From contig NZ_MAST01000001.1 in the NCBI RefSeq assembly GCF_001758225.1, positions 62,001 to 126,000 of the forward strand: DNA of 64,000 nt, in the 5' to 3' direction. Positions within the stretch are counted from its first letter, which is position 1, and each line of letters begins with the position of its first letter. The notes beneath the pieces are model-generated. The model did not search any database. It was given only the letters and a program-made list of their open reading frames with translations, and was not told where the DNA came from. Both the position numbers and the translations under genes were made by a program. Origin of the DNA: Humibacillus sp. DSM 29435. GTDB taxonomy: Bacteria; Actinomycetota; Actinomycetes; Actinomycetales; Dermatophilaceae. Positions 35,451 to 47,501 of this stretch are shown here, piece by piece.

Positions 35451-38400
35451 ATGAACAGCAAGCTGACGGATGCGTTGATCAGCACTCGTCGGTTCTTCAC
35501 CCCCAAACAAGAGGTTTCTCCCGACGGGCGAGCCCTGATCAAGGTCGGCGGGCGCTCCGGTGATGCCTTCTACCGCGACCGATGGAGCCACGAGAAGGTC
35601 GTCCGGTCGACGCACGGGGTCAACTGCACGGGCTCTTGCTCCTGGAACGTCTACGTCAAAGACGGGATCATCACCTGGGAGACCCAGGCCGTCGACTACC
35701 CGACCACCGGGCCCGACAAGCCGGAGTACGAGCCGAGGGGATGCCCCCGCGGGGCGTCGTTCTCGTGGTACACCTACTCGCCGACCCGCACCCGATACCC
35801 GTACATCCGCGGCGTGCTGTTGGAGATGTACCGAGAGGCCAAGGCGAGGCTGACCGACCCCGTGCTCGCATGGGCCGACGTCACCGAGGACCCGGAGCGT
35901 TCGGCTCGCTACAAGAGCGCCCGCGGCAAGGGCGGCCTGGTCCGAGCCTCGTGGGACGAGGCCATCGAGATCGTCGCTGCCGCCCACGTGCACACCATCC
36001 GCAGGTGGGGGCCTGACCGGGTCGCCGGTTTCTCGCCCATCCCAGCGATGTCGATGGTCTCGCACGCCTCGGGCGCGCGCTTCGTCAACCTCATCGGCGG
36101 GTCGATGCTCAGCTTCTACGACTGGTACGCCGACATGCCGGTCGCCTCGCCGCAGGTGTTCGGCGACCAGACCGATGTGCCCGAGTCGGGGGACTGGTGG
36201 GATGCCGGCTACCTGATCATCTGGGGCACGAACGTCCCGGTGACCCGCACGCCTGACGCGCACTGGATGGTGGAGGCGCGCTACCGCGGCCAGAAGGTCA
36301 TCGTCGTCTCGCCCGACTACGCCGACAGCACCAAGTTCGCCGACGAGTGGCTGCCGGCCGAGCCGGGCACCGACGGCGCGCTGGCGATGGCGATGGGCCA
36401 CGTCATCCTCAAGGAGTTCTACGTCGATCGCCAGACGCCGTACTTCACCGACTACGTCAAGCAGTTCAGCGACCTGCCGTTCCTGGTCACCCTGGATGCC
36501 GCCCACGACGCCGACGGCGAACTCACCCACACCGCCGGCAAGTTTCTCACCGCCGCCGACCTGACTGACGAGATCGAGACCGAAGCCGAGAACGCGGCGT
36601 TCAAGCCGGTGCTCGTCGACGCCACCACCGACCGGATCAGAGTGCCGCACGGCACCCTCGGGCACCGGTACGGCGAAACGGGCGAGGGCAAGTGGAACCT
36701 CGACCTGGGTGACATCGAGCCCAGGCTGTCGTTGCTCGACGGCGCCGAGGTCACCGTCTCGGTCGACCTGCCCCGGTTCGACGCCGGGCAGGGCAACGTG
36801 GGCGTCATCCGTCGCGGGGTGCCCGCACGCCGGGTGGCCGGCCGGCTGGTGACCACCGTCTTCGACCTTTTGCTGGCTCAGTACGGTGTCGGGCGGCCGG
36901 GGCTCCCGGGCGAGTGGCCGACCGGTTACGACGATGCAACCTGCCCGTACACGCCGGCCTGGCAGGCGACGGTCACGGGGGTCACCGCAGAGGCGGCCGA
37001 GCGGATCGGCCGGGAGTTCGCCCAGAACGCTGTCGACTCCCATGGCCGCTCGATGATTCTCATGGGGGCCGGGACCAACCACTGGTTCCACTCCGACACC
37101 ATCTACCGCACGTTCCTGGCGCTGACCACGCTCACCGGTTGCCAAGGCGTGAACGGCGGCGGGTGGGCCCACTACGTCGGCCAGGAGAAGGTGCGGCCGC
37201 TCACTGGCTACACCCAGCTGGCCAACGCGCTCGACTGGATGCGCCCGCCGCGCAACATGATTCAGACCGCCTACTGGTACCTGCACACCGACCAGTTCCG
37301 GTACGACCAGTTCGGCGCCGACACGCTCACCGCTCAGACCGGCAAGGGCCAGCTGGCCGGCCAGACGACCGCCGACGTCATCGCCCAGTCCGCCCGCCTG
37401 GGCTGGATGCCGTCCTACCCGACCTTCGACCGCAACCCGCTGTTCATCAGCACCCAGGCGCGCGAAGCGGGCCAGAGCACCGCCGACTACGTGGTCGACG
37501 AGCTCAAGGCCGGGCGGCTCAAGTTCGCGGCGGAAGACCCCGACGCGCCGGAGAACTTTCCCCGGGTTCTGTCGCTGTGGCGGTCCAACCTGTTCGGCTC
37601 GTCGGCCAAGGGCAACGAGTACTTCCTCAACCACCTCTTGGGTGCGTCGCACACCATCAGCGCCCATGAGACCCCCGAACGGCACCGCCCCAAAGACGTC
37701 AAGTGGCGCGAGGAGGCGCCCACCGGAAAGCTCGACCTGCTCACCACCCTCGACTTCCGCATGACGAGCTCGACGCTGCTGTCTGACATCGTGCTGCCGG
37801 CCGCCACCTGGTACGAGAAGTACGACCTGTCGACCACCGACATGCACCCGTTCGTCAACTCGTTCAACCCCGCGATCTCTCCACCCTGGCAGTCGCGAAC
37901 CGACTGGGATGCCTGGCAGCAGATCTCTCGGGTCTTCAGCCGACTGGCGGTGCGCCACCTCGGCAAGCAGACCGACGTCGTCGCCGCCCCGCTGACCCAC
38001 GACACGCCCGACGCCATGGCGCTACCCCACGGCCGGGTGCTCGACTGGAAGCGCGGCGACTGTGAGCCGGTGCCCGGGGTGACCATGCCGCGGATCATCG
38101 AGGTCGAGCGCGACTACACCGCCGTGGGCGACATGATGCGGGCAGTGGGGCCGCTGGTGGACACCCTCGGCGCGACGACCAAGGGAGTCACCTACGACCT
38201 CACCCGCGAGGTCGCTGAGCTGCGGGAGATGAACGGTTTCGTTCGCGGCGGTGTCGCGGACGGCCGGCCCGACATCCTGCACGACATCCAGGCCTGCGAG
38301 ATGATCCTGAGATTCTCGGGCACGACGAACGGGCACCTGGCGACCGAGGGTTTCAAGACGCTGGAGAAGCGCACCGGGCGTCAGCTGCATGATCTCGCGT

Positions 38401-39143
38401 CCGAGAACGAGGGCCACCGGGTCACGTTCGTCGACACGCAGCGCGGCCCGGCACCGGTGATCACCTCCCCCGAGTGGTCGGGGTCAGAGACCGGCGGACG
38501 TCGGTACTCGCCGTTCACGGTCAACGTCGAGCGGCTGAAGCCCTGGCACACCCTGACCGGCCGGATGCACTGCTACCTCGACCACGACTGGATGATCGAG
38601 CTCGGTGAGGGGCTGCCGACGTTCCGGCCGCCGCTCGATATGACCGCCCTCTTCGACGAGCCGGCGATCGGGGACACCCCGTCGCACGGGGTCTCGGTGC
38701 GCTACCTCACACCGCACAACAAATGGTCGATCCACTCCGAGTACCAGGACAACCTGTTCATGCTCTCGCTCTTTCGTGGCGGCCCGGGAATCTGGATGAG
38801 CCCGCAGGACGCCGAGAAGATCGGCGTGCGCGACAACGAGTGGATCGAGGCGGTCAACCGCAACGGGGTGGTCACCGCCCGAGCGATCGTCTCTCACCGG
38901 ATGCCGGAAGGCACCGTGTACATGTACCACTCGCAGGACCGGCTCATCGACATGCCGCTGTCGGAGACGTCGGGGGAACGGGGTGGGAACCACAACTCGC
39001 TGACGCGGCTGATGATCAAACCCACGCACCTGGTCGGCGGGTACGCCCAGCAGACCTACGCCTTCAACTACATGGGCCCGACCGGCAACCAGCGCGATGA
39101 GGTCACTGTGATTCGTCGCCGCAACCAGGAGGTGACCTACTGA
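35451..39143 (+). CDS. narG: respiratory nitrate reductase subunit alpha
   Basis: 1230-aa Mo-bisMGD catalytic subunit reducing nitrate to nitrite at the cytoplasmic face. FS0 ligands H55, C59, C63 and C98 (HGVNCTGSCSW ... RGCPRG) and the molybdenum Asp D228 (SFYDWYADMP) each lie exactly six residues after the E. coli positions 49, 53, 57, 92 and 222. QTDVPESGDWWDAGYLIIWGTN, GAGTNHWFHSDTIYR and CQGVNGGGWAHYVGQEK are family blocks. A GTG at 35439 is an alternative start with a better SD. The stop overlaps narH (TGATG). Confidence 0.96.
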   Translation: MNSKLTDALISTRRFFTPKQEVSPDGRALIKVGGRSGDAFYRDRWSHEKVVRSTHGVNCTGSCSWNVYVKDGIITWETQAVDYPTTGPDKPEYEPRGCPRGASFSWYTYSPTRTRYPYIRGVLLEMYREAKARLTDPVLAWADVTEDPERSARYKSARGKGGLVRASWDEAIEIVAAAHVHTIRRWGPDRVAGFSPIPAMSMVSHASGARFVNLIGGSMLSFYDWYADMPVASPQVFGDQTDVPESGDWWDAGYLIIWGTNVPVTRTPDAHWMVEARYRGQKVIVVSPDYADSTKFADEWLPAEPGTDGALAMAMGHVILKEFYVDRQTPYFTDYVKQFSDLPFLVTLDAAHDADGELTHTAGKFLTAADLTDEIETEAENAAFKPVLVDATTDRIRVPHGTLGHRYGETGEGKWNLDLGDIEPRLSLLDGAEVTVSVDLPRFDAGQGNVGVIRRGVPARRVAGRLVTTVFDLLLAQYGVGRPGLPGEWPTGYDDATCPYTPAWQATVTGVTAEAAERIGREFAQNAVDSHGRSMILMGAGTNHWFHSDTIYRTFLALTTLTGCQGVNGGGWAHYVGQEKVRPLTGYTQLANALDWMRPPRNMIQTAYWYLHTDQFRYDQFGADTLTAQTGKGQLAGQTTADVIAQSARLGWMPSYPTFDRNPLFISTQAREAGQSTADYVVDELKAGRLKFAAEDPDAPENFPRVLSLWRSNLFGSSAKGNEYFLNHLLGASHTISAHETPERHRPKDVKWREEAPTGKLDLLTTLDFRMTSSTLLSDIVLPAATWYEKYDLSTTDMHPFVNSFNPAISPPWQSRTDWDAWQQISRVFSRLAVRHLGKQTDVVAAPLTHDTPDAMALPHGRVLDWKRGDCEPVPGVTMPRIIEVERDYTAVGDMMRAVGPLVDTLGATTKGVTYDLTREVAELREMNGFVRGGVADGRPDILHDIQACEMILRFSGTTNGHLATEGFKTLEKRTGRQLHDLASENEGHRVTFVDTQRGPAPVITSPEWSGSETGGRRYSPFTVNVERLKPWHTLTGRMHCYLDHDWMIELGEGLPTFRPPLDMTALFDEPAIGDTPSHGVSVRYLTPHNKWSIHSEYQDNLFMLSLFRGGPGIWMSPQDAEKIGVRDNEWIEAVNRNGVVTARAIVSHRMPEGTVYMYHSQDRLIDMPLSETSGERGGNHNSLTRLMIKPTHLVGGYAQQTYAFNYMGPTGNQRDEVTVIRRRNQEVTY

Positions 39144-40840
39144 TGCAGGTCATGGCGCAGATGGCGATGGTGATGAACCTCGACAAGTGCATCGGGTGCC
39201 ACACGTGTTCGGTCACCTGCAAGCAGGTGTGGACGAACCGGTCCGGCGCTGAGCACATCTGGTTCAACAACGTGGAGACCCGACCCGGCCAGGGGTATCC
39301 GCGCACCTACGAGGACCAGGAGAGGTGGAAGGGCGGCTGGACCCTCAACCGTCGAGGCCGCCTCAAGCTGAAGGCGGGCGGCCGGCTGAAGAACCTCTCC
39401 ACCATCTTCGCGGCCCCCTATCTGCCGGGGATCAAGGACTACTACGAGCCCTGGACCTACGACTACGAGAATTTGACGACCGCCCCGGCGCAGAAACACA
39501 TGCCGGTGGCGCGCCCCAAGTCGCTGCTCACCGGCGAGAACACCACGATCACCTGGTCGTCGAACTGGGACGACGACCTCGCCGGCTCGGTGGAGAACAC
39601 TCACAACGATCCGGTGCTGGCGAAGGTGAGCGAGAAGATCAGGTTCGAGTACGAGCAGACCTTCATGTTCTACCTGCCGCGGATCTGCGAGCACTGCCTC
39701 AACCCCGCCTGCGTCGCGGCCTGCCCGACCGGCGCGATCTACAAGCGCGCAGAGGACGGCATCGTGCTGGTCGACCAGGACCGGTGCCGCGGCTGGCGGC
39801 AGTGTGTGACGGGGTGCCCGTACAAGAAGATGTACTTCAACCACAAGACCGGCAAGGTCGAGAAGTGCACGTTCTGCTACCCGCGGATCGAGGTGGGGCA
39901 GCCGACCATCTGTTCCGAGACGTGCGTGGGGCGGCTGCGGTACCTGGGGCTCATGCTCTACGACGCCGACCGTGTGCTGGAGGCGGCCGCAACACCCGAT
40001 GAGCGCGGGCTCTACGAGGCCCAGCGGGATGTCTTCCTCGACCCGAACGACCCCGAGGTGATCCGCGAGGCGCACGCGGCCGGCATCCCCGAGGACTGGA
40101 TCGAGGCCGCTCGCCGCTCACCTATCCGCGCGCTGATCAGCGACTACAAGGTCGCGCTGCCGCTGCATCCCGAGTACCGCACCATGCCGATGGTCTGGTA
40201 CATCCCACCCCTGTCACCGGTCGTGGATGCCGTCAGCGAAACGGGAGAGGACGGCGAGCGCCACGAGAACCTCTTCGCCGCCATCGACCGGCTGCGAATC
40301 CCGATCGAGTATCTCGCCGGACTGTTCACCGCCGGCGACACCAGGCCGGTGGACGGCGTGCTGCGCAAGCTCGCGGCCATGCGCTCCTACATGCGCGACA
40401 TCAACATGGGGTGGGAGCCCAACGAGGCGATCCCCGAGTCGGTCGGCATGACCGGTCAGCAGATGACAGACATGTACCGGCTGCTGGCGATCGCCAAGTA
40501 CAACGAGCGCTACGTCATTCCGCCGGCGCACTACGAAGATGCTCACAAGCTGGAGAACATCGCCACGGAGTGCTCCCTCGATGTCGACGGCGGGCCGGGC
40601 ATGGGCGGCAGCGGAGACACGGGCGGCATGGGCGGCATCGGCGGCATCGGCGGCATGGATGGCTCCTTCGCCGAAAACCCCGCCAGGGGAGGCGGTTCCC
40701 CGGTTCCGTCCCGTCCGGAGGGGGTGCGGATCAACCTGTTGAACTGGAACGGCAGAGGGACCCCGGAGGGGCTGTTTCCCGACGCGGCCGACGCCTCCAC
40801 CAAACCGACCGACCCGGCCCACCCGGGCACGGGGGGCTAG
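39143..40840 (+). CDS. narH: respiratory nitrate reductase subunit beta
   Basis: 565-aa iron-sulfur subunit relaying electrons from NarI to NarG. Four cluster motifs are visible: CIGCHTCSVTCK, CEHCLNPACVAACP, CRGWRQCVTGCPYKK (Trp in place of one Cys, as for the [3Fe-4S] cluster) and CTFCYPRIEVGQPTICSETC. Near the C-terminus (about residues 485-510) a Gly/Met/Ile run encoded by 9-base repeats and a Pro/Gly-rich tail extend it beyond the usual ~490-520 aa. The stop is three bases before narJ. Confidence 0.95.
   Translation: MQVMAQMAMVMNLDKCIGCHTCSVTCKQVWTNRSGAEHIWFNNVETRPGQGYPRTYEDQERWKGGWTLNRRGRLKLKAGGRLKNLSTIFAAPYLPGIKDYYEPWTYDYENLTTAPAQKHMPVARPKSLLTGENTTITWSSNWDDDLAGSVENTHNDPVLAKVSEKIRFEYEQTFMFYLPRICEHCLNPACVAACPTGAIYKRAEDGIVLVDQDRCRGWRQCVTGCPYKKMYFNHKTGKVEKCTFCYPRIEVGQPTICSETCVGRLRYLGLMLYDADRVLEAAATPDERGLYEAQRDVFLDPNDPEVIREAHAAGIPEDWIEAARRSPIRALISDYKVALPLHPEYRTMPMVWYIPPLSPVVDAVSETGEDGERHENLFAAIDRLRIPIEYLAGLFTAGDTRPVDGVLRKLAAMRSYMRDINMGWEPNEAIPESVGMTGQQMTDMYRLLAIAKYNERYVIPPAHYEDAHKLENIATECSLDVDGGPGMGGSGDTGGMGGIGGIGGMDGSFAENPARGGGSPVPSRPEGVRINLLNWNGRGTPEGLFPDAADASTKPTDPAHPGTGG
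40622..40657. repeat. 9-bp tandem repeat in narH (4 copies)
   Basis: GGCGGCATG, GGCGGCATC, GGCGGCATC and GGCGGCATG stand in tandem, encoding Gly-Gly-Met/Ile repeats in the C-terminal extension of NarH, outside the iron-sulfur domains. Confidence 0.88.
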
Positions 40841-40842
40841 CC

Positions 40843-41499
40843 ATGGCGCCACGGGTCCCGAACCTCAAATACTCCGAAGACGTGCTCACCCGTACCTGGC
40901 AGGCCGCGTCGGTGCTGCTGGACTACCCCGACCAGACCCTCTTCGCCCGGATGGACCTGCTCACCGAGGTGGCCGCCAGCCTGCCCGTCAAGCTCGGTGC
41001 CGGCCTGCATGCCACCATCGAGCACCTGCGTCGCCAGCCGCTGCGGGTCTCGGAGAGCGACTACGTCGACACCTTCGACACCCGTCGACGAGGCTGCCTG
41101 TTCCTCACCTACTTCTCCAACGGGGAGACCAGGAAACGCGGACTGGCCCTGCTCCGGATCAAGCAGGTGTACACCCGGGCCGGCCTGGTGCTCACCGACG
41201 ACCAGCTGCCCGACCACCTCTGCGTCGTGCTCGAGTTCGCGGCGACCACCGACCAGCGCGCCGGCGTGAAGATGCTTCTGGACAACCGGGCCGGGCTCGA
41301 GCTGCTGCGCCTGCATCTGACCGAGATCGGCTCCCCCTGGGGCGGGGCGGTGGAGGCCGTGTGCGCCACCCTGCCGCCGCTGAAGGGCAAGGACCACGAA
41401 GCCGTGCAACGGCTGATCGCGGACGGGCCCGCCGATGAGCAGGTCGGCCTGAGCCCTTACGGGATGCCAGAGCTGGCACCGACCTCTGGAGGCGTGTGA
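40843..41499 (+). CDS. narJ: nitrate reductase molybdenum cofactor assembly chaperone
   Basis: 218-aa TorD/NarJ-family chaperone needed for cofactor insertion in NarG. SEDVLTRTWQAASVLLDYPDQTLF at the start, and YVDTFDTRRRGCLFLTYFSNGETRKRGLALLRIKQVYTRAGL in the middle are hallmark helices, with DDQLPDHLCVVLEFAA following. ATG 40843 comes two bases after the narH stop; the narJ stop overlaps the narI start. Confidence 0.93.
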   Translation: MAPRVPNLKYSEDVLTRTWQAASVLLDYPDQTLFARMDLLTEVAASLPVKLGAGLHATIEHLRRQPLRVSESDYVDTFDTRRRGCLFLTYFSNGETRKRGLALLRIKQVYTRAGLVLTDDQLPDHLCVVLEFAATTDQRAGVKMLLDNRAGLELLRLHLTEIGSPWGGAVEAVCATLPPLKGKDHEAVQRLIADGPADEQVGLSPYGMPELAPTSGGV

Positions 41500-42242
41500 T
41501 GAACAGTGACCTGGACCTGTTCCTGTGGCTGATCTTTCCCTACATCTGCCTGACGATCTTCGTGCTCGGCCATGTGTGGCGGTACCGCTACGACAAGTTC
41601 GGCTGGACCTCCCGATCGAGCCAGATGTACGAGCGCGACATCCTGCGGTGGGCCAACCCGATGTTCCACTTCGGCATCCTGGCGGTCTTCCTCGGCCACG
41701 TCATGGGCCTGGGCGTGCCGCAGACCTGGACGGCCGCGGTGGGGATCTCGGAGGGGATGTACCACTTCCTCGCCATCTCCATCGGGGTGGTCGCCGGCAT
41801 CGGCACGATCGTCGGGTTCGTCGGCCTCGTCTACCGGCGGCGGTTCACCAAGGCCGTCATGGGCGCGACCAGCCGGATGGACAAGCTGATGTACCTCGTT
41901 CTCGGCCTGGTGATCGTGCTCGGTCTGGTCAACACCGGCTCCCAGCTGGTGGGGGACTACAACTACCGAGGAGGTGTGTCGGTCTGGTTCCGCAGCATCT
42001 TCTACTTGAGCCCCAAGCCCGACCTGATGGTGGCCGCACCGCTGAGCTTCCAGATCCACGCCATCCTGGCCATCGGCCTGTTCGCGCTGTGGCCGTTCAC
42101 CCGCCTCGTGCACGTCTTCACCGCGCCGCTCGGCTACGTCTTCCGCCCGTACATCCTGTACCGAACCCGGGATGCGCACGAGGGGTCCAGGTCACGCCGT
42201 CGCGGCTGGGACAAGGTCGACACCATTCCCCGCCGCCGATAG
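41499..42242 (+). CDS. narI: respiratory nitrate reductase subunit gamma
   Basis: 247-aa membrane cytochrome b subunit, five TM helices, that oxidises menaquinol. Heme ligands are in HFGILAVFLGHVMG (two His of one helix) and FQIHAILAIGLFALWPFTRLVHVF (two His of the last helix). The C-terminus is the usual Arg-rich cytoplasmic tail. ATG 41499 has GGAGG 6 bases upstream; GTG 41496 is adjacent and in frame. The aconitase gene follows after ~54 bases on the same strand. Confidence 0.95.
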   Translation: MNSDLDLFLWLIFPYICLTIFVLGHVWRYRYDKFGWTSRSSQMYERDILRWANPMFHFGILAVFLGHVMGLGVPQTWTAAVGISEGMYHFLAISIGVVAGIGTIVGFVGLVYRRRFTKAVMGATSRMDKLMYLVLGLVIVLGLVNTGSQLVGDYNYRGGVSVWFRSIFYLSPKPDLMVAAPLSFQIHAILAIGLFALWPFTRLVHVFTAPLGYVFRPYILYRTRDAHEGSRSRRRGWDKVDTIPRRR

Positions 42243-42296
42243 GCCCCGGTTCGACCTGACCGTTCGAGCAGACCAACCGTGAACATTGGAGATGAC

Positions 42297-45152
<2,856 letters not shown>

Positions 45153-45170
45153 GCGGAAAGACGCCTGGGG

Positions 45171-46502
45171 TCAGGCTGAGCTGATGGCCGCATCGGCAGG
45201 GTCGGGGATGATCACCGGTCGGCCGGCTACGGCGCCGGCCAGCACCTGCACGAACAGCACCCCGAGCACGCCCGCCAGCGGTAGCGACCAGCCGCCTTCG
45301 GCGTCGTGCAACAGTCCGAAGCCGAAGGGGCCGACGGCGGCGATCAGGTAGCCGACGCTCTGGCCGAACGCAGAGACGGCGGCGGTCGAGGAGGGGGAGC
45401 GGGTCTTCAGCCCGAAGAGGCTGAGCACGAGGGGGAAGGTTCCAGAGCCGACGCCGAGCATGACGGCCCACAGCCAGGCGCCCTGCGCCGGGGCGAGGAG
45501 CAGACCGGTCACGCCGGAGATCGAAACCAGTGTCAGGCCGACCGTCCACGGGCGCTGGTCGGCCCGCCGCGCAGCCAGTGCCGGCGCGAGGAACGCGACG
45601 GGCACCCCGGCGACGATCGAGACCGACAGCAGCAGGCCGCTCTCGCCTGCCGAGAAACCGGCATCCGAGAAGATCGTCGGTAGCCAGCCCATCTGTACGT
45701 ACGCGAGCACGGCCTGGGTGCCGAAGAAGACGGCCAGCGCCCACACCATCGGCTGGCGAACCAGGTGCGAGAGGGGAGTCCCCCTGGAGAGTGACGACTC
45801 CGACGAGTCGGCTGCCGAAGCCCGATCAACCGTTGCGGCGCCCAACCCGCCCCGCGATCTCATCACCACGACCCAGACGGCTGTGCCGACGAGGGCGAGC
45901 ACCCCCCAAGCACCGAGAGCAGCCTGCCACCCGAAGAGGTCGGCCAGCGGGGCACTGACCGCGGCGGCGGTCGCGGAGCCGGCGGCCAGGGCCGCGGTGT
46001 AGACGCCGGTGATGACACCGATCCGCGTCGGGAAGTGGGTCTTGACGACGACGGGCAACAACACGTTGACCAGAGCGATGCCGGCGCAGGCGAGCAGGGT
46101 GCCGGCCAGCAGGGTGGCGGTGCCGCCGGTGACCCGAGCGAGCAGCGCGACCCCCAGCAGGCCGGCCGACCACCCGATCACGGTCTCGGCACCGAAGCGG
46201 CGAGCCAGCGCCGGAGCACTCACCCCGACGACGGCGAAGCACACGAGCGGGATCGAGGTGATGAGGCCGGCCAGTGTCGAGGAGAGCCCGGTGTCGGCCC
46301 GAACCTGCACGAGAACCGGGCCGATGCTGCTGATGCCCGCGCGCAGGTTGAACGCCGCCAGCAGGATCGCGAGCAGGGGCGCCCCGCCGAGAGCGAGCCG
46401 GCGACCTTCACGCCCGGTGGGTCCGGATACGTCAGAGCGGCCGGCAGCACGGCTGGCACGGGTCGTCCGAGCTGCGGTCGGGGCGGGTTGCTGATCGGGC
46501 AC
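45171..46502 (-). CDS. MFS transporter, CynX/NimT family
   Basis: 443-aa protein with 12 TM helices. LAILLAAFNLRAGISSIGPVLVQVRADTGLSSTLAGLITSIPLVCFAVVG is the CynX/NimT signature (the NLR-pro-A region of TM1), members of which move cyanate, nitroimidazole or other small compounds. GTG 46502 is chosen because the longer ATG 46517 would put the start codon inside the operator palindrome at 46514-46532. Divergent from a GntR gene that probably controls it. Convergent with acnA, 18 bases apart. Confidence 0.85.
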   Translation of the reverse strand: MPDQQPAPTAARTTRASRAAGRSDVSGPTGREGRRLALGGAPLLAILLAAFNLRAGISSIGPVLVQVRADTGLSSTLAGLITSIPLVCFAVVGVSAPALARRFGAETVIGWSAGLLGVALLARVTGGTATLLAGTLLACAGIALVNVLLPVVVKTHFPTRIGVITGVYTAALAAGSATAAAVSAPLADLFGWQAALGAWGVLALVGTAVWVVVMRSRGGLGAATVDRASAADSSESSLSRGTPLSHLVRQPMVWALAVFFGTQAVLAYVQMGWLPTIFSDAGFSAGESGLLLSVSIVAGVPVAFLAPALAARRADQRPWTVGLTLVSISGVTGLLLAPAQGAWLWAVMLGVGSGTFPLVLSLFGLKTRSPSSTAAVSAFGQSVGYLIAAVGPFGFGLLHDAEGGWSLPLAGVLGVLFVQVLAGAVAGRPVIIPDPADAAISSA

Positions 46503-46513
46503 GACCCAGCATA

Positions 46514-46532
46514 ACATCAGATCATCTGATGT
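46514..46532. promoter_or_regulatory. 19-nt perfect palindrome, GntR operator
   Basis: ACATCAGAT, a central C and ATCTGATGT form a perfect 9-bp-arm inverted repeat, 12 bases from each of the two divergent start codons (46502 and 46544). It is well placed to bind the FadR-type regulator encoded on the right and repress both genes. Confidence 0.75.
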
Positions 46533-46543
46533 TTGGAGGGCGA

Positions 46544-47221
46544 ATGGACCGTCGAGGTCTGGTCGAACGGGTGGTCGACGAGCTGAAGAGTCTCGTGGCC
46601 GCCGGCACGTGGGTCGTCGGCGAGCGCATCCCGGCCGAGGGGCCGCTGGCCGCGCAGCTCGGGGTCGGTCGCAGCACCGTGCGGGAGGCGGTTCGGGCCC
46701 TGGCCCACGTCGGCATCCTGGAGGTGCGTCAGGGTGACGGCACCCGGGTGCGCGCCAGCGACGAGCTGACGGTGCTCATGAACCGACGGATGGGCGGCGT
46801 CGAGCACGGCCACATCCTCGAGGTGCGTGCAGCCCTCGAGGCCGAGGCGGCGCGTCTGGCCGCAGAGCGGCGAACCGCGTCAGACGTCGAGGCGCTCGGC
46901 CGTGCCCTGGTCGCGCGCGAGCTGGCCTGGGCGGCGGGCGCGCTCGGCCCATGGGTCGATGCCGACCTCGACCTGCACCTCGGAGTGGTCGACGCGGCGC
47001 ACAACCCGTTCCTTTCCCGGGTCTACCGCGGGTTCCTCGACGAGCTGCGCGCCAGCATCGAGGCCTCCGTGGCTGACGGCCTGACGGGCACGACCCATAT
47101 CGACCACTCTGCCCTCGTGGCTGCTATCCGCGCCGGCGACAGCGCTGCCGCGGTCGAGTGTGTGCGCGCCGTGATCCACGAGGTTCACACCGCCACGGAT
47201 CCGGCGACGTCGGCTCTCTAG
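46544..47221 (+). CDS. FadR/GntR family transcriptional regulator, FCD domain
   Basis: 225-aa regulator: winged helix at residues ~5-72 (ERVVDELKSLVAAGTWVVGERIPAEGPLAAQLGVGRSTVREAVRALAHVGILEVRQGDGTRV) then FCD domain (HILEVRAALEAEAARLAAER, DADLDLHLGVVDAAHNPFL, THIDHSALVAAIRAGDSAAA). SD GGAGGG lies 5-9 bases before ATG 46544. It probably represses the divergent CynX/NimT transporter. An ATG 15 bases upstream lies inside the operator and is unlikely. Confidence 0.88.
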   Translation: MDRRGLVERVVDELKSLVAAGTWVVGERIPAEGPLAAQLGVGRSTVREAVRALAHVGILEVRQGDGTRVRASDELTVLMNRRMGGVEHGHILEVRAALEAEAARLAAERRTASDVEALGRALVARELAWAAGALGPWVDADLDLHLGVVDAAHNPFLSRVYRGFLDELRASIEASVADGLTGTTHIDHSALVAAIRAGDSAAAVECVRAVIHEVHTATDPATSAL

Positions 47222-47430
47222 TCGGTGCGCGAAGTGCGGCCCGGCGTGGGCGCGCTCTCGCGTTCGGGGCATCGACCAGGATGCCGTGACGTTCCGGTCG
47301 TGCGACCGACGGGTGCTCGGCTCTGGCCTGGCCGTGCGGACCCCTCCACCCTCAGCCGCAAGGTGGCAGACCTGACTCTCAAGGGTTTCGCAGCTGTGAT
47401 GCAGGTCACTAGGCTGAAGAGCGTCTGCTC

Positions 47431-47471
47431 TTGAAATTCCGCAGGACGGACTCTAATATCCATAATACGGA
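47431..47471 (+). promoter_or_regulatory. promoter of the malic enzyme-uricase gene row with paired TCC-N7-GGA sites
   Basis: TTGAAA (47431-47436), a 17-base spacer and TAATAT (47454-47459) form a near-consensus promoter, 31 bases before ATG 47502. Two TCC-N7-GGA inverted repeats, 47438-47450 and 47459-47471, have centres 21 bases apart (two helical turns), one in the spacer and one over the start of transcription. This suggests binding by one regulator on the same helix face, for example an IclR-type repressor. The rest of the 280-base gap (47222-47501) holds nothing recognised. Confidence 0.65.
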
Positions 47472-47501
47472 ATCAAAGATGCTCCGATCGAGAGGCCCTC
47501 A

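Noticed and set aside
35400-38000. An 866-codon open frame on the minus strand
   Set aside because: It is antisense to narG, whose cofactor ligands are all in place; the antisense product has shadow-type composition.
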